From NCBI RefSeq assembly GCF_029868325.1, contig NZ_JARWNW010000088.1, positions 1 through 52,205 on the forward strand: a stretch of 52,205 bases of DNA, in the 5' to 3' direction. A program made the position numbers and the translations under genes. Numbering within the stretch: the stretch's first letter is position 1; every line of letters begins with the position of its first letter. Below the pieces are notes generated by a model. The model had not been told where the DNA came from and did not search any database. It was given only the letters and a program-made list of their open reading frames with translations. Shown in pieces: positions 8,449 through 16,405 of the stretch. The stretch is from Nocardia carnea (GTDB lineage Bacteria; Actinomycetota; Actinomycetes; Mycobacteriales; Mycobacteriaceae).

Positions 8449-9812
8449 GCGAATTGTCGCATGTGGATTCCGCGGGCCGGGCCCGCATGGTGGATGTGAG
8501 TGCCAAGGCCGACACCACCCGGATCGCCGTGGCCGGTGGGGAACTGCACACCACCCCTGAAGTGGTCGCGCTGGTACGTGCCGACGATATGCCGAAGGCC
8601 GATGTGCTGGCCACCGCCCGGCTGGCCGGTATCGCGGCAGCGAAGAAAACCTCCGAACTGATTCCGCTGTGCCACCAGCTCGCACTGTCCTCGGTGAAGG
8701 TCGAATTCGGCTTCACCGACTCCGCGATCACGATCGAGGCATCGGCCAAGACCACCGGCCCGACCGGAGTGGAGATGGAAGCCCTGACAGCGGTCGCGGT
8801 CGCCGGGCTCACCTTGCACGACATGGTGAAGGCCGTGGACCCGGCGGCCGTGCTGAACGGAGTCCGGCTGCTCACCAAAGAGGGCGGGAAACGGGGTCGC
8901 TGGACCCGCCCCGACACTCCCCCGGCCATGGGCGCGCAGCCTGATACATCCGCCGCGTCCGGCGGCGACGCCGTCCCGACCATGACCCCACCCGCATTCA
9001 CTCCCGGCAGCGGCGCCGGTGCGCACGCCGAAGGCGGTAGCTCCGATGTACTCGCACCGGAGGACGTCCGGGAACGCGACTCGGGCACCTCGGCCCCCGG
9101 CGACGACGCGCACGAAGGCACCGCGGGTAGCGAGTCCCGCGTACAGCCGTCGGGCAGCTCTCATACTCCGAGCGCGGGCCGCGATCCGCACACACGCGAA
9201 CGAAACTTCGGCACCGCCTCTTCCGATGCGAACGGCGGAACGCTTGCCCCCGGGGGCGCCCTCGCACGCCCGTCCGGCGGCGAAACGACCGGCACAGCCG
9301 TAGTGGTGGTCGCGTCCACCGGGGCGGCGGCGGGGACGCGGACCGATACCACCGGACCGCATCTGGTGTCGTGGTTGCGGGGGCTCGGGTATTCCACGCG
9401 CGACCCGCTGGTCTACGCGGACGCCGATATCGCCGAGGGGCTGGCCGAGGCGCTGCGCCCCGCACCGGACCTGGTGGTGACTACCGGGGGAACCGGTGCG
9501 GCGCCGTCGGACCGGACACCGGAAGCGACGGCGGCCGTGCTGGACCGGGAACTGCCCGGGGTGGCCGAGGCCATCCGGCAGCGGGGTACCGCGAAATTCC
9601 CGCTCGCGGCGTTGAGCCGGGGTGTCGCGGGGCTGGCCGGACGGTCGGTGGTGGTGAATCTGCCCGGCTCACCGGGTGGTGTGAAAGACGGTATCGCGGT
9701 GCTCGAACCGCTGCTGGGGCATCTGCTCGCGCAGGTGGCGGGCGGCGGGGCACACGAGGGCGGCCAGGGGGCACCGCGGGCCGAGAGGGGAAACGAGAGC
9801 GCTCATGCCTGA
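8445..9812 (+). CDS. moaCB: Bifunctional MoaC-MogA/MoaB fusion
   Basis: A 455-residue fusion of two molybdenum-cofactor enzymes. Residues 1-155 are MoaC (cyclic pyranopterin monophosphate synthase) with ELIPLCHQLALS near 72 and GVEMEALTAV near 109. Residues ~283-440 are a MogA/MoaB domain, which adenylates molybdopterin, with VVTTGGTGAAPSDRTPE near 345 and NLPGSPGGVKDGI near 405. The ~127 residues between are Ser/Gly/Ala/Pro-rich with acidic and basic patches and look disordered. Fusion of these two steps is known in actinobacteria; such a long linker is less usual. The ATG at 8445 overlaps the moeA stop by 4 nt, and the end overlaps moaE by 8 nt. Confidence 0.93.
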   Translation: MSELSHVDSAGRARMVDVSAKADTTRIAVAGGELHTTPEVVALVRADDMPKADVLATARLAGIAAAKKTSELIPLCHQLALSSVKVEFGFTDSAITIEASAKTTGPTGVEMEALTAVAVAGLTLHDMVKAVDPAAVLNGVRLLTKEGGKRGRWTRPDTPPAMGAQPDTSAASGGDAVPTMTPPAFTPGSGAGAHAEGGSSDVLAPEDVRERDSGTSAPGDDAHEGTAGSESRVQPSGSSHTPSAGRDPHTRERNFGTASSDANGGTLAPGGALARPSGGETTGTAVVVVASTGAAAGTRTDTTGPHLVSWLRGLGYSTRDPLVYADADIAEGLAEALRPAPDLVVTTGGTGAAPSDRTPEATAAVLDRELPGVAEAIRQRGTAKFPLAALSRGVAGLAGRSVVVNLPGSPGGVKDGIAVLEPLLGHLLAQVAGGGAHEGGQGAPRAERGNESAHA

Positions 9813-10260
9813 AGAATCTGCACAGCTTCCTGGCGGGACCGGCGAGGTCCGGCTTGCCGAAATCAGCGACGGGCCGTTGGATCCCGCTGTCGTGGACGCC
9901 GCGGTCCGGGGGCCGAGTTTCGGTGCGGTCGTCGTATTCACCGGATTGGTCCGCGATCATGATGGCGGGCAGGCGGTTTCGGCGCTGGAGTATTCGGCGC
10001 ATCCGCAGGCGACCCGTTTCCTGCGCGAATGCTGCGCCGCGATAGCGGAATCCACGGGCCTTCCGGTGGCGGCCGTGCACCGGGTCGGGGATCTGGCGGT
10101 GGGCGATCTGGCCATCGTCACGGCGGTGGCGGCGCCGCATCGCGCCGAGGCGTTCGCGGCGTGTTCGGCGCTGGTGGACCGGATCAAACACGAGGTGCCG
10201 ATCTGGAAGCGGCAGATGTTCGCCGACGGTATGTCGGAATGGGTGAACGCCTGCGGTTGA
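9805..10260 (+). CDS. moaE: Molybdopterin synthase catalytic subunit MoaE
   Basis: Large subunit of molybdopterin synthase; with thiocarboxylated MoaD it inserts the dithiolene sulfurs into cyclic pyranopterin monophosphate. Length is 151 residues. The family motifs are GAVVVFTGLVRDH near residue 40, LEYSAHPQA near 63 and the C-terminal HEVPIWKRQMF, which holds the conserved active-site lysine. It is the third gene of moeA-moaCB-moaE, starting 8 nt inside the preceding gene. Its stop is only 7 bp from the convergent cobW-like gene, and no terminator is visible between them. Confidence 0.95.
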   Translation: MPEESAQLPGGTGEVRLAEISDGPLDPAVVDAAVRGPSFGAVVVFTGLVRDHDGGQAVSALEYSAHPQATRFLRECCAAIAESTGLPVAAVHRVGDLAVGDLAIVTAVAAPHRAEAFAACSALVDRIKHEVPIWKRQMFADGMSEWVNACG

Positions 10261-10267
10261 CCGCGGT

Positions 10268-11308
10268 TCAGACGGTGCTTTCCACGGGAATGTAGCGCCA
10301 GAGCCCGAGCATGGTCTGTTCGTCGAGCGGTTCCGCGTCGGTGTGCACGGTTTCGCGTAACCGTTCGTGTGCCGCGCCGGTATCCAGGTCGGTGCCGATC
10401 AGCACCAGTTCGGTGTTCCGGGCGCGAGAGCGGCGGGCCGGTTCCAGGGTGATGGCCCGGCCCACCAGGTGCACGACGTACGGCCCGGACTCCGCTACCG
10501 CGAACGATACGAAACCTTTGGCGCGGAACAACCCCGGTGGCGGATTCTCCAGGAATTCGATGAGCCGGCGGGGATGCAGTCCGGTGGTAGTGGTGAACAC
10601 CGTGCTGGTGTAGTCGTCGTGCAGATGACGGTGCGCGTCGCCGTCGGGGTCCGCGTCGTGGTCGTGCAGGAGTTCGTCCAGGCTCAGTTGTTCGCCTATC
10701 CGCGGAGTGTCACGGTTGCGGGGGTCGAACAACAAGCCTGGGTCGATGCGGCCGCGGGTGGTGGCGTACACCGGGACTCCTTCGGTGATCGCCGTGATCT
10801 CCGACCGCATTCGCGTTGCCTCGTCTGCGCCGAGCCGATCGACCTTGTTGAGGATCACCAGATCCGCCAGCCGTAGGTGGCTCACCAGTTCCGGATGCCG
10901 GTCGCGGGTGGTCGCGAATTCGGCGGCGTCGACCACTTCGAGCAGACCGCCGTAACGGATGCGGGGGTTCGCACTGCCCACCACCATCCGCACCAGATTG
11001 CGCGGTTCGGCCAGCCCGCTGGCCTCCACCACGATCACATCGATCCCGGCCCGAGGATCGGTCAACCGGGTGAAGAGTTCGTCGAGTTCGGCGACGTCCA
11101 CGGCGCAGCATACGCAGCCGCTGCCCACCGACACCATCGCGTCGACCTGCCCGGCCACCAGCATCGCGTCGATGTTGACGGCGCCGAAATCGTTGACCAC
11201 CACACCGATCCGGGTGCCCCGGTTGTTGTGCAGCAGACCGTTGAGCAGGGTGGTCTTCCCGGCGCCCAGGAATCCGGCCACGATCACCACGGGTATGCGC
11301 TCAGCCAC
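10268..11308 (-). CDS. CobW/COG0523-family GTPase metallochaperone
   Basis: A 346-residue G3E GTPase of the CobW/COG0523 group, proteins that load metals (zinc, cobalt and others) onto clients. Walker A GFLGAGKTT is at residues 12-20, the metal-binding CxCC motif GCVCCAV is near 65, the NKVD guanine-specificity motif is near 155, and a His/Asp-rich stretch (HDHDADPDGDAHRHLHDD) lies before the CobW C-terminal domain. Starts at GTG 11308 with TAAGGT 6 nt upstream and no ribosome-binding site, so probably leaderless. I saw no clear Zur-type box. The metal and client are unknown; its place beside the molybdenum-cofactor genes may be coincidental. Confidence 0.9.
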   Translation of the reverse strand: MAERIPVVIVAGFLGAGKTTLLNGLLHNNRGTRIGVVVNDFGAVNIDAMLVAGQVDAMVSVGSGCVCCAVDVAELDELFTRLTDPRAGIDVIVVEASGLAEPRNLVRMVVGSANPRIRYGGLLEVVDAAEFATTRDRHPELVSHLRLADLVILNKVDRLGADEATRMRSEITAITEGVPVYATTRGRIDPGLLFDPRNRDTPRIGEQLSLDELLHDHDADPDGDAHRHLHDDYTSTVFTTTTGLHPRRLIEFLENPPPGLFRAKGFVSFAVAESGPYVVHLVGRAITLEPARRSRARNTELVLIGTDLDTGAAHERLRETVHTDAEPLDEQTMLGLWRYIPVESTV

Positions 11309-11314
11309 CCGACC

Positions 11315-11320
11315 ACCTTA
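11315..11320 (-). promoter_or_regulatory. -10 box for leaderless cobW-like gene
   Basis: Minus-strand TAAGGT is followed by 6 nt (GGTCGG) and the GTG start at 11308, matching the leaderless spacing seen at other genes here. Confidence 0.5.
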
Positions 11321-11445
11321 CTGAGTCGGCTCCGGCCATCGGCAGCCCGCCATCGGTGAGGAGAATTGATTATGTTTCAAATTCCCTGTTGTCCGGAATT
11401 CCCGTTCACCGGACTTTCTTTCGTGGAATACGGGAAAAATTCCGC

Positions 11446-11469
11446 ATTCCCAGAAATCGGCATGGGAAT
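11446..11469. promoter_or_regulatory. Inverted repeat in AT-rich leader of secreted protein gene
   Basis: ATTCCCA at 11446-11452 and TGGGAAT at 11463-11469 are perfect inverted arms 10 nt apart. They sit in a stretch (about 11346-11541) with many further GGAAT/ATTCC copies and a lower GC content than the genes on either side. This is the upstream region of the secreted protein at 11542. Regulatory function is inferred from position. Confidence 0.4.
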
Positions 11470-11541
11470 TCTGGTAAACGTGCCGGGGAGATCGGGGAAT
11501 CTCGGAATACAAATCGGAACAGAATTACCTAGGAGTACCGG

Positions 11542-11910
11542 ATGCGTGCACCTACGTTGCCGGCCGCCGTGGCACTGCTGTCGGCGGCGATCTTGCTGGG
11601 CAGCGGTAGCGCGGCGGCCCAACCCGCCGATGTCATCCCGAACGACGGCGTCTACCGGGTCGGTGTGGATATCCGACCCGGCGTCTGGGAATCACCCGGA
11701 CCCGTGGACCCCGCCCAGGGTTGCGATTGGCGGCGACTGTGGCGGATCGAGGGCGACAACACGAATATGCAGTACATCATCGAGAACAACTACACGAAGC
11801 TCGGCCCGATCCGGGTCACTGTGAAACCGTCCGACGCCGGTTTCCTCACCCGGAATTGCGGACCGTGGCGGATGGTGCCGCCCGCCCCTACGGGTTCCGC
11901 CGGTTTCTGA
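11542..11910 (+). CDS. Small secreted protein
   Basis: A 122-residue protein with a clear Sec signal peptide: positively charged start, hydrophobic core AVALLSAAILLG, and an Ala-rich cleavage site near residue 26 (AAA-QP). The mature ~95 residues contain two cysteines (in GCDWRR and RNCGPW), which could form one disulfide. Repeated Trp/Arg positions are in a pattern (DGVYRVGVDIRPGVW) that I associate with actinobacterial secreted proteins of unknown function. AGGAG lies 8 nt before the ATG. Monocistronic, followed by a strong hairpin at 11926. No function can be assigned. Confidence 0.82.
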   Translation: MRAPTLPAAVALLSAAILLGSGSAAAQPADVIPNDGVYRVGVDIRPGVWESPGPVDPAQGCDWRRLWRIEGDNTNMQYIIENNYTKLGPIRVTVKPSDAGFLTRNCGPWRMVPPAPTGSAGF

Positions 11911-11925
11911 ACCCTGAAACGACGA

Positions 11926-11955
11926 AGCCCGGTCCCCTGCCCTGGGAACCGGGCT
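11926..11955. terminator. Bidirectional hairpin terminator
   Basis: AGCCCGGT at 11926-11933 pairs with ACCGGGCT at 11948-11955. An inner CCC/GGG extension with one bulged A closes an 11-bp stem. It sits between the convergent secreted protein (stop 11910) and DUF4442 gene (stop 11975). There is no T-tract, as is usual in actinobacteria. Confidence 0.75.
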
Positions 11956-11974
11956 CGCCGGGTGCTGCGGTCGA

Positions 11975-12436
11975 TCAGGCGTGTGCGCGCAGCTGATACA
12001 GCCCCTCGGTTTCGGCGACGACGACGCCGTCGACATCGGTGAGCACCGCGCGCAGCGTGAAATCGGCCTTACCGTTCGCCTCGGCCTCCGCGCTGACCCG
12101 CTCGATCTCGGCGTCGGTCAGCGTCGCCTCCGCCCGCACGGCCGTGGTGGCGGGCCGGCGGAAACCGATCCGCAGATCCTTCACCAGCGGGTAGAACTTC
12201 GCGGTATCGAAACTGGCCACGGCAATGGCACCACCCAGGATCTCGCCCACGGTGAACAGCACCCCCGCGTACATGACACCGAAATGGTTACCGTTGCCCT
12301 CCGCGGGCACGGTGGCCGCGGCAAAGCCGGGCCGGACCTCCTCGGCGTGCACACCCATCCGGTGGGCGACCGGGATGGTGTGCTCCAGCGCCGAGTTCAC
12401 GATCTCGGCGACGGGCGGGTTGCGGGTATCGCTCAT
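11975..12436 (-). CDS. DUF4442-type hotdog thioesterase
   Basis: A 153-residue single hotdog-fold protein of the PaaI/DUF4442 thioesterase group. The core GNHFGVMYAGVLFTVGEILGG holds the helix and active-site region, and strands such as DLRIGFRRPATTAVRAEATL follow. The predicted role is hydrolysis of an acyl-CoA or aryl-CoA thioester in the cytosol; the substrate is unknown. The ATG at 12436 has only a weak upstream purine stretch. It lies 22 bp downstream of the MHS transporter on the same strand, so the pair is probably an operon for uptake and processing of an organic acid or osmolyte. Confidence 0.85.
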   Translation of the reverse strand: MSDTRNPPVAEIVNSALEHTIPVAHRMGVHAEEVRPGFAAATVPAEGNGNHFGVMYAGVLFTVGEILGGAIAVASFDTAKFYPLVKDLRIGFRRPATTAVRAEATLTDAEIERVSAEAEANGKADFTLRAVLTDVDGVVVAETEGLYQLRAHA

Positions 12437-12458
12437 GGCAGGACGAGCCCTTCCGGGG

Positions 12459-13841
12459 TCACGCGACGGATTGTTTCTCCGTGGCCGAATGGTGCGGATC
12501 GGCGTCCGGTACCTCGGTTCCGCGCAGCGACGTACCCGCAGTCTCCCGGAGGAACGCCCAGGCGACCAGGCCGACCAGCGCGGCACCCGTCATGTAGAGA
12601 GCAGGGAACAGGCTCCAGCCGGTGCCTTCGATCACCGCCTCGTTCACCAGCGGTGCGGTACCACCGAAAGCGGCCGTGGACACGTTGTAGCCGAGCGCGA
12701 AACCGGCATAGCGGACATGGGTCGGGAAAATCGCCGGGAAGGTCGCGCTGATGGTCGACAGCTGCGGTACGTACAGCAGGCCCAGCACCACGAAGCCGAG
12801 GATCGCGAAGCCGGTGCCCTGACCCATCAGCCAGTACATCGGCACGGACAGCACCGCGAGACCCACCAGCGAGAACAACCACATGGGCCGGCGGCCGACC
12901 CGGTCGGAGAGACGACCGAAGAACGGCACGCACAGCATCATGATGACCTGGCCGATCAGCATCATCGCCGTGGTGGTGGATTCCCCGAGACCGATGGTGT
13001 TCTGCAGATAGGTCGGCTGGTAGGTGAGCAGCGTGTAGTTCGCCACGTTCAGCGCCACCACGAGACCGAACAGGATCAGCACCTCACGCCAGTACGTGGT
13101 GAGCAGGATCCGCAGCCCGCTTTCGGGATGCTCCTTCTCGTTCACCTCGGTGAAGACCGGGGATTCGTCGAGCCGGGTCCGCAGATACCAGCCGATGGCG
13201 CCCAGCGGGATCGCGATCAGGAACGGAATCCGCCAGCCCCAGTCGTGCATCGCATCGGAACCGAGGATCAACTGGCACAACAGCACGACCGCCGAGCCCC
13301 CGACGAACCCGCCGAGCGTGCCGAATTCCAGGAAACTGCCGAAGAAACCGCGCTTCTTGTCACTGGCGCATTCGGCCAGGTAGGTCGCGGCACCGCCGTA
13401 TTCACCGCCGGTCGAGAACCCCTGCACCACCCGCAGCAGGATCAGCAGGATCGGCGCGAGCACCCCCACCTGGCCGTGTGTGGGCAGAACACCGATCAGA
13501 CCGGTGGCGGCGGCCATCAGCAGGATGGTGGTGGCCAGGACCACCTTGCGACCCACCCGATCGCCGAGCGGCCCCCACACCATGCCGCCGAGCGGACGCA
13601 GGACGAACGACACCGCGAACCCGAGCATGGTGCCCAGGGTTCCGAGATCACCGGGGAAGAACGCGTCGGTGAGGTAAGTGGCGGTTGCGGCGTAGACGCC
13701 GTAGTCGAACCATTCGGTGGCGTTACCCATGGCCGAGGCCGCCACCGACCTCTTGAGATGGGGCGACTCCTGCGGTTTCTCGAGGTGTGCCCCGTCCGAA
13801 CTCTTCTCCAGTTGTGGTGTGTCCGGCTGCTGCTCCGTCAC
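12459..13841 (-). CDS. MFS transporter, metabolite:H+ symporter (ProP-like)
   Basis: A 460-residue, 12-helix major-facilitator protein of the MHS subgroup, which imports organic acids, betaines or proline with protons. The loop 2-3 motif is present as WGPLGDRVGRKVVL, and GNATEWFDYGVYAATATYL at the first helix is characteristic of MHS members. The N-terminal ~35 residues are hydrophilic. The GTG at 13841 has AGAGGA 8 nt upstream. Its stop is 22 bp from the DUF4442 gene. An imperfect inverted repeat (TTACCC at 13941, GGGTAA at 13959) about 100 bp upstream could be a regulator site. The substrate cannot be told. Confidence 0.92.
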   Translation of the reverse strand: MTEQQPDTPQLEKSSDGAHLEKPQESPHLKRSVAASAMGNATEWFDYGVYAATATYLTDAFFPGDLGTLGTMLGFAVSFVLRPLGGMVWGPLGDRVGRKVVLATTILLMAAATGLIGVLPTHGQVGVLAPILLILLRVVQGFSTGGEYGGAATYLAECASDKKRGFFGSFLEFGTLGGFVGGSAVVLLCQLILGSDAMHDWGWRIPFLIAIPLGAIGWYLRTRLDESPVFTEVNEKEHPESGLRILLTTYWREVLILFGLVVALNVANYTLLTYQPTYLQNTIGLGESTTTAMMLIGQVIMMLCVPFFGRLSDRVGRRPMWLFSLVGLAVLSVPMYWLMGQGTGFAILGFVVLGLLYVPQLSTISATFPAIFPTHVRYAGFALGYNVSTAAFGGTAPLVNEAVIEGTGWSLFPALYMTGAALVGLVAWAFLRETAGTSLRGTEVPDADPHHSATEKQSVA

Positions 13842-14420
13842 GGTCAGTCCTCTCCGGCGTGCGCGGCCAAGTCGGCCCGGCCGACCCATAACGTCGCGCC
13901 CGCCGGCGACCGGGTTCCGGCGAGTATCGACCTCAAACCGTTACCCGGGATTTGCCCTGGGTAAACGCGGACCAGCTCCGAACCCACCGGACCAATGGCT
14001 TTGATCAGCTATTTCCCAGCTTATGTGAAGGCGGTCACGCCTGCCCTCTCCAGGCCGCCGACGCACCGGGAAAGAAAGGCGCGCAGAGCCGGCCGCGAGG
14101 TGCGCGGCCGGCTCTCACGGACTGGACGGCGAGGGTGTGCACCGGCACCCGGGACGGACCGACAACGACGTGCACCAGCACCCCGGACCGAACAACAACG
14201 ACATCCACCAGCACCCCGGACCGAACAACGACATCCACCAGCACCCGGGACCGGGCAGCGAGGGGTATGCGCGGGCTCACTGGACGGAACGGCGACAGGG
14301 CACGCCGGCTCCCGGGACCGAGCGGCGACCATGTACGCCGGCTCCCGGGACTGGGCAGCGGGGGTGTGCGCCGGCTCCCGCGTAAGCGAGCAGCGAGGGC
14401 GTGCGCGCGCCCTGTGTCGA
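13842..14420. other. Gene-free stretch with minisatellite
   Basis: This 579-bp interval is upstream of the MHS gene and downstream of the ChoD-like gene, both on the minus strand. Its left part carries the inverted repeat TTACCC/GGGTAA (13941-13964) and an AT-richer stretch near 13995-14030. Its right part (about 14100-14400) is a degenerate tandem repeat. No well-supported gene is present; a possible His/Pro-rich peptide read from 14137 to 14385 is discussed separately. Confidence 0.7.
14130..14395. repeat. Degenerate ~30-36-bp tandem repeat
   Basis: A core resembling CACCCGGGACCG recurs about eight times at roughly 30-36-bp steps. The middle copies (about 14170-14260) are nearly identical 27-30-bp units containing GACATCCACCAGCACC followed by CCGGACCGAAC. 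The later copies have the core GGCTCCCGGGAC. On the plus strand the middle copies read as HQHPGPNN peptide repeats; on the minus strand as GVLVDVVV-type repeats. It looks like a minisatellite capable of copy-number change. Confidence 0.75.
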
Positions 14421-16208
14421 TCAGTGGGCCTGTTCCCCCGCGGCGACCTCCGGGCGCTCGCGGTGCTTCACCTCCACCAACGGCAGGCGCAGCGCAGCCG
14501 GCGCCGAGGCGGGAACCACGGGGGCGACCGGCTCCACCGGCGCGATCCGCCGATACGGCGACCCCAGCGGCGGCCGCGGATCGGCCTCCCCCTTGTTCGG
14601 CCACAGTGCGACAGCCCGCTCGGACTGCGCGGTGATGGTGAGTGAGGGATTCACACCGAGGTTCGCCGAAATGGTCGAACCGTCGATCACGTGCAGGCCG
14701 GGGTATCCGTAGAGCCGCTGGTAGGGGTCGACCACCCCGGATTCGGGGGTGTCGCCGATCACGCAGCCGCCGATGAAATGGCCGGTCATCGGAATATTGA
14801 AAACGCTGCTGACCGGCCCGCCGGGGGTTCCGTCGATTTTGCCGGCGACCCGGCGCCCCACCTCGTGCCCGGCGGGAATCCAGGTCGGGTTGGGGGCACC
14901 TTCGCCCTGTCGTGTGGTCATCTTGCGCTTGAACAGGCCGCGTTTGGTGTATGTGGTGATCGAATTGTCCACCGACTGCATCACCAGCAGGCCGATCGAC
15001 TGCTCCGACCAGTGCCGCGGATTCTGCAGATGCGGCATATCGCGACGATGCCGCCACATCTCCCGCAACCAGAGCCGCCGCTTGGACACCCCCGGCTCCT
15101 CGCTCACCATGATGCTGCCCAGCAGCGCGATCACATTACTGCCCTTGCCGTAGCGCACGGGCTCGACATGGGTATCGGCGTCCGGGTGGATCGACGAGGT
15201 GATCGCCACCCCCTTGGTGAAATCGTTGTCCGCCACCCGGCTGCGGATGGCGAGCAGTTCCTCGGAATTGGTGCGCGAGAGGAACCCGAGCCGGCCGGAG
15301 ATATCGGGCAGCGACCCGGCATCACGCAATGTGTGCAGTAGCCGCTGGGTGCCCAGCGATGCCGCCGAGAAGATCACCTGTTCGGCGGTGTAGGTGGTGC
15401 GCTTCTTGCGCATCCACCGGCCCGTGGCCACGGTCTGGACCGCGTACCCGCCGTCCGGCAGCGGTTTCACGTCGGTGACGGTACGCAACGGATGCACCAC
15501 CGCACCCGCCTGCTCGGCCAGGTAGAGGTAATTCTTCACCAGCGTGTTCTTGGCGTTGTGCCGGCAGCCGGTCATACATTCGCCGCAGTGGGTGCAGGAG
15601 CGCCGCGCCGGGCCGGCCCCGCCGAAGAACGGATCCTCGACCTCCTCGCCGGGCCGGGCGCCCGGGCCGCCGAAGAACACACCGACCGGGGTCCGCTGAT
15701 ACGTATCGGCGACCCCCATCTCCTCGGCGACCTCACGCAACACCCGGTCGCTCGGGGTGGTGGCCGGGTTGGTGGTCACGCCCAGCATGCGTTTGGCCTG
15801 GTCGTAGTAGGGCCCGAGCTCGTCCTTCCAGTCGGTGATATGCGCCCACGGCCCGTCGCGGAAGAATTTCTCCGGCGGCTCGTAGAGCGTGTTCGCGTAG
15901 ACGAGGGAACCACCGCCGACCCCCGACCCGGCCATGATCAGGGTGTCCTTCAACAGCGCCAGCCGCTGGATACCGAAACACCCGAGGTAGGGAGCCCACA
16001 GGTACTGCCTGGCACGCCAGGACGTTTTCGCGAATTCGTCGTCGGCGAAACGGCGCCCGGCCTCGAGAACACCGACCCGGTACCCCTTCTCGGTCAACCG
16101 CAGGGCGCTCACACTGCCGCCGAATCCGGAGCCGATGACGAGTACGTCGTAGTCGAAGGTCTGGCCGGGCCCGGCGTCGGTGCCGGGATTCGTTGCGGAA
16201 CTGGACAT
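14421..16208 (-). CDS. choD: ChoD-like GMC oxidoreductase
   Basis: A 595-residue FAD-dependent glucose-methanol-choline-family oxidoreductase. The FAD-binding YDVLVIGSGFGGS is near residue 20-32, with ADTHVEPVRYGKGSN in the middle and NLGVNPSLTITAQSERA near the C-terminus. From memory, long stretches match the mycobacterial protein named cholesterol oxidase ChoD (Rv3409c), whose role in sterol oxidation is debated. An internal C-x2-C-x2-C-x3-C motif (CTHCGECMTGC) is present. The ATG at 16208 has GGAAG just upstream and a TAGTCT box 7 nt away. No Sec or Tat signal is seen. A sterol or another alcohol is a plausible substrate. Confidence 0.9.
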   Translation of the reverse strand: MSSSATNPGTDAGPGQTFDYDVLVIGSGFGGSVSALRLTEKGYRVGVLEAGRRFADDEFAKTSWRARQYLWAPYLGCFGIQRLALLKDTLIMAGSGVGGGSLVYANTLYEPPEKFFRDGPWAHITDWKDELGPYYDQAKRMLGVTTNPATTPSDRVLREVAEEMGVADTYQRTPVGVFFGGPGARPGEEVEDPFFGGAGPARRSCTHCGECMTGCRHNAKNTLVKNYLYLAEQAGAVVHPLRTVTDVKPLPDGGYAVQTVATGRWMRKKRTTYTAEQVIFSAASLGTQRLLHTLRDAGSLPDISGRLGFLSRTNSEELLAIRSRVADNDFTKGVAITSSIHPDADTHVEPVRYGKGSNVIALLGSIMVSEEPGVSKRRLWLREMWRHRRDMPHLQNPRHWSEQSIGLLVMQSVDNSITTYTKRGLFKRKMTTRQGEGAPNPTWIPAGHEVGRRVAGKIDGTPGGPVSSVFNIPMTGHFIGGCVIGDTPESGVVDPYQRLYGYPGLHVIDGSTISANLGVNPSLTITAQSERAVALWPNKGEADPRPPLGSPYRRIAPVEPVAPVVPASAPAALRLPLVEVKHRERPEVAAGEQAH

Positions 16209-16215
16209 TCTTCCG

Positions 16216-16221
16216 AGACTA
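16216..16221 (-). promoter_or_regulatory. -10 box before ChoD-like gene
   Basis: Minus-strand TAGTCT is followed by 7 nt and the ATG at 16208, so the transcript may be almost leaderless although a GGAAG stretch is also present. Confidence 0.35.
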
Positions 16222-16405
16222 TGGCCTGGGTCACCCCGCAGGGAACACACCCGCGGTCAGGAAATCGGCTTTTTCGGCCAACTCGGTGGCCACGGCCGGC
16301 TATGTGGTGCAGGATCTGCGACAGCGCCACGGCCTGGCGCCGGCCGGACCGATGGCCGCGGGAGACTCGGCTCCGCAAGCGCCTACCGGGCATACCGCCC
16401 GAGCT

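Noticed and set aside
7845..9362. 505-codon minus-strand frame
   Set aside because: Antisense shadow of moeA and the moaC-mogA fusion gene; composition is typical of high-GC reverse frames and no domain is recognisable.
5787..10260. Molybdenum-cofactor riboswitch before the moa/moe genes
   Set aside because: The 144-bp divergent region is too short for the known structure on either side, and the starts look leaderless.
12225..13964. 579-codon plus-strand frame
   Set aside because: Antisense to the MHS transporter; rich in His, Gln, Glu and Arg, as expected for the reverse complement of hydrophobic codons.
14137..14385. His/Pro-rich repeat peptide as a firm gene
   Set aside because: The frame follows from a tandem DNA repeat and both strands stay open. 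With no convincing ribosome-binding site or homologue I list the DNA repeat only and keep the peptide as a finding.
13842..14420. CRISPR-like array
   Set aside because: Repeats are degenerate, contiguous and lack unique spacers of even length; no cas gene is in the window.
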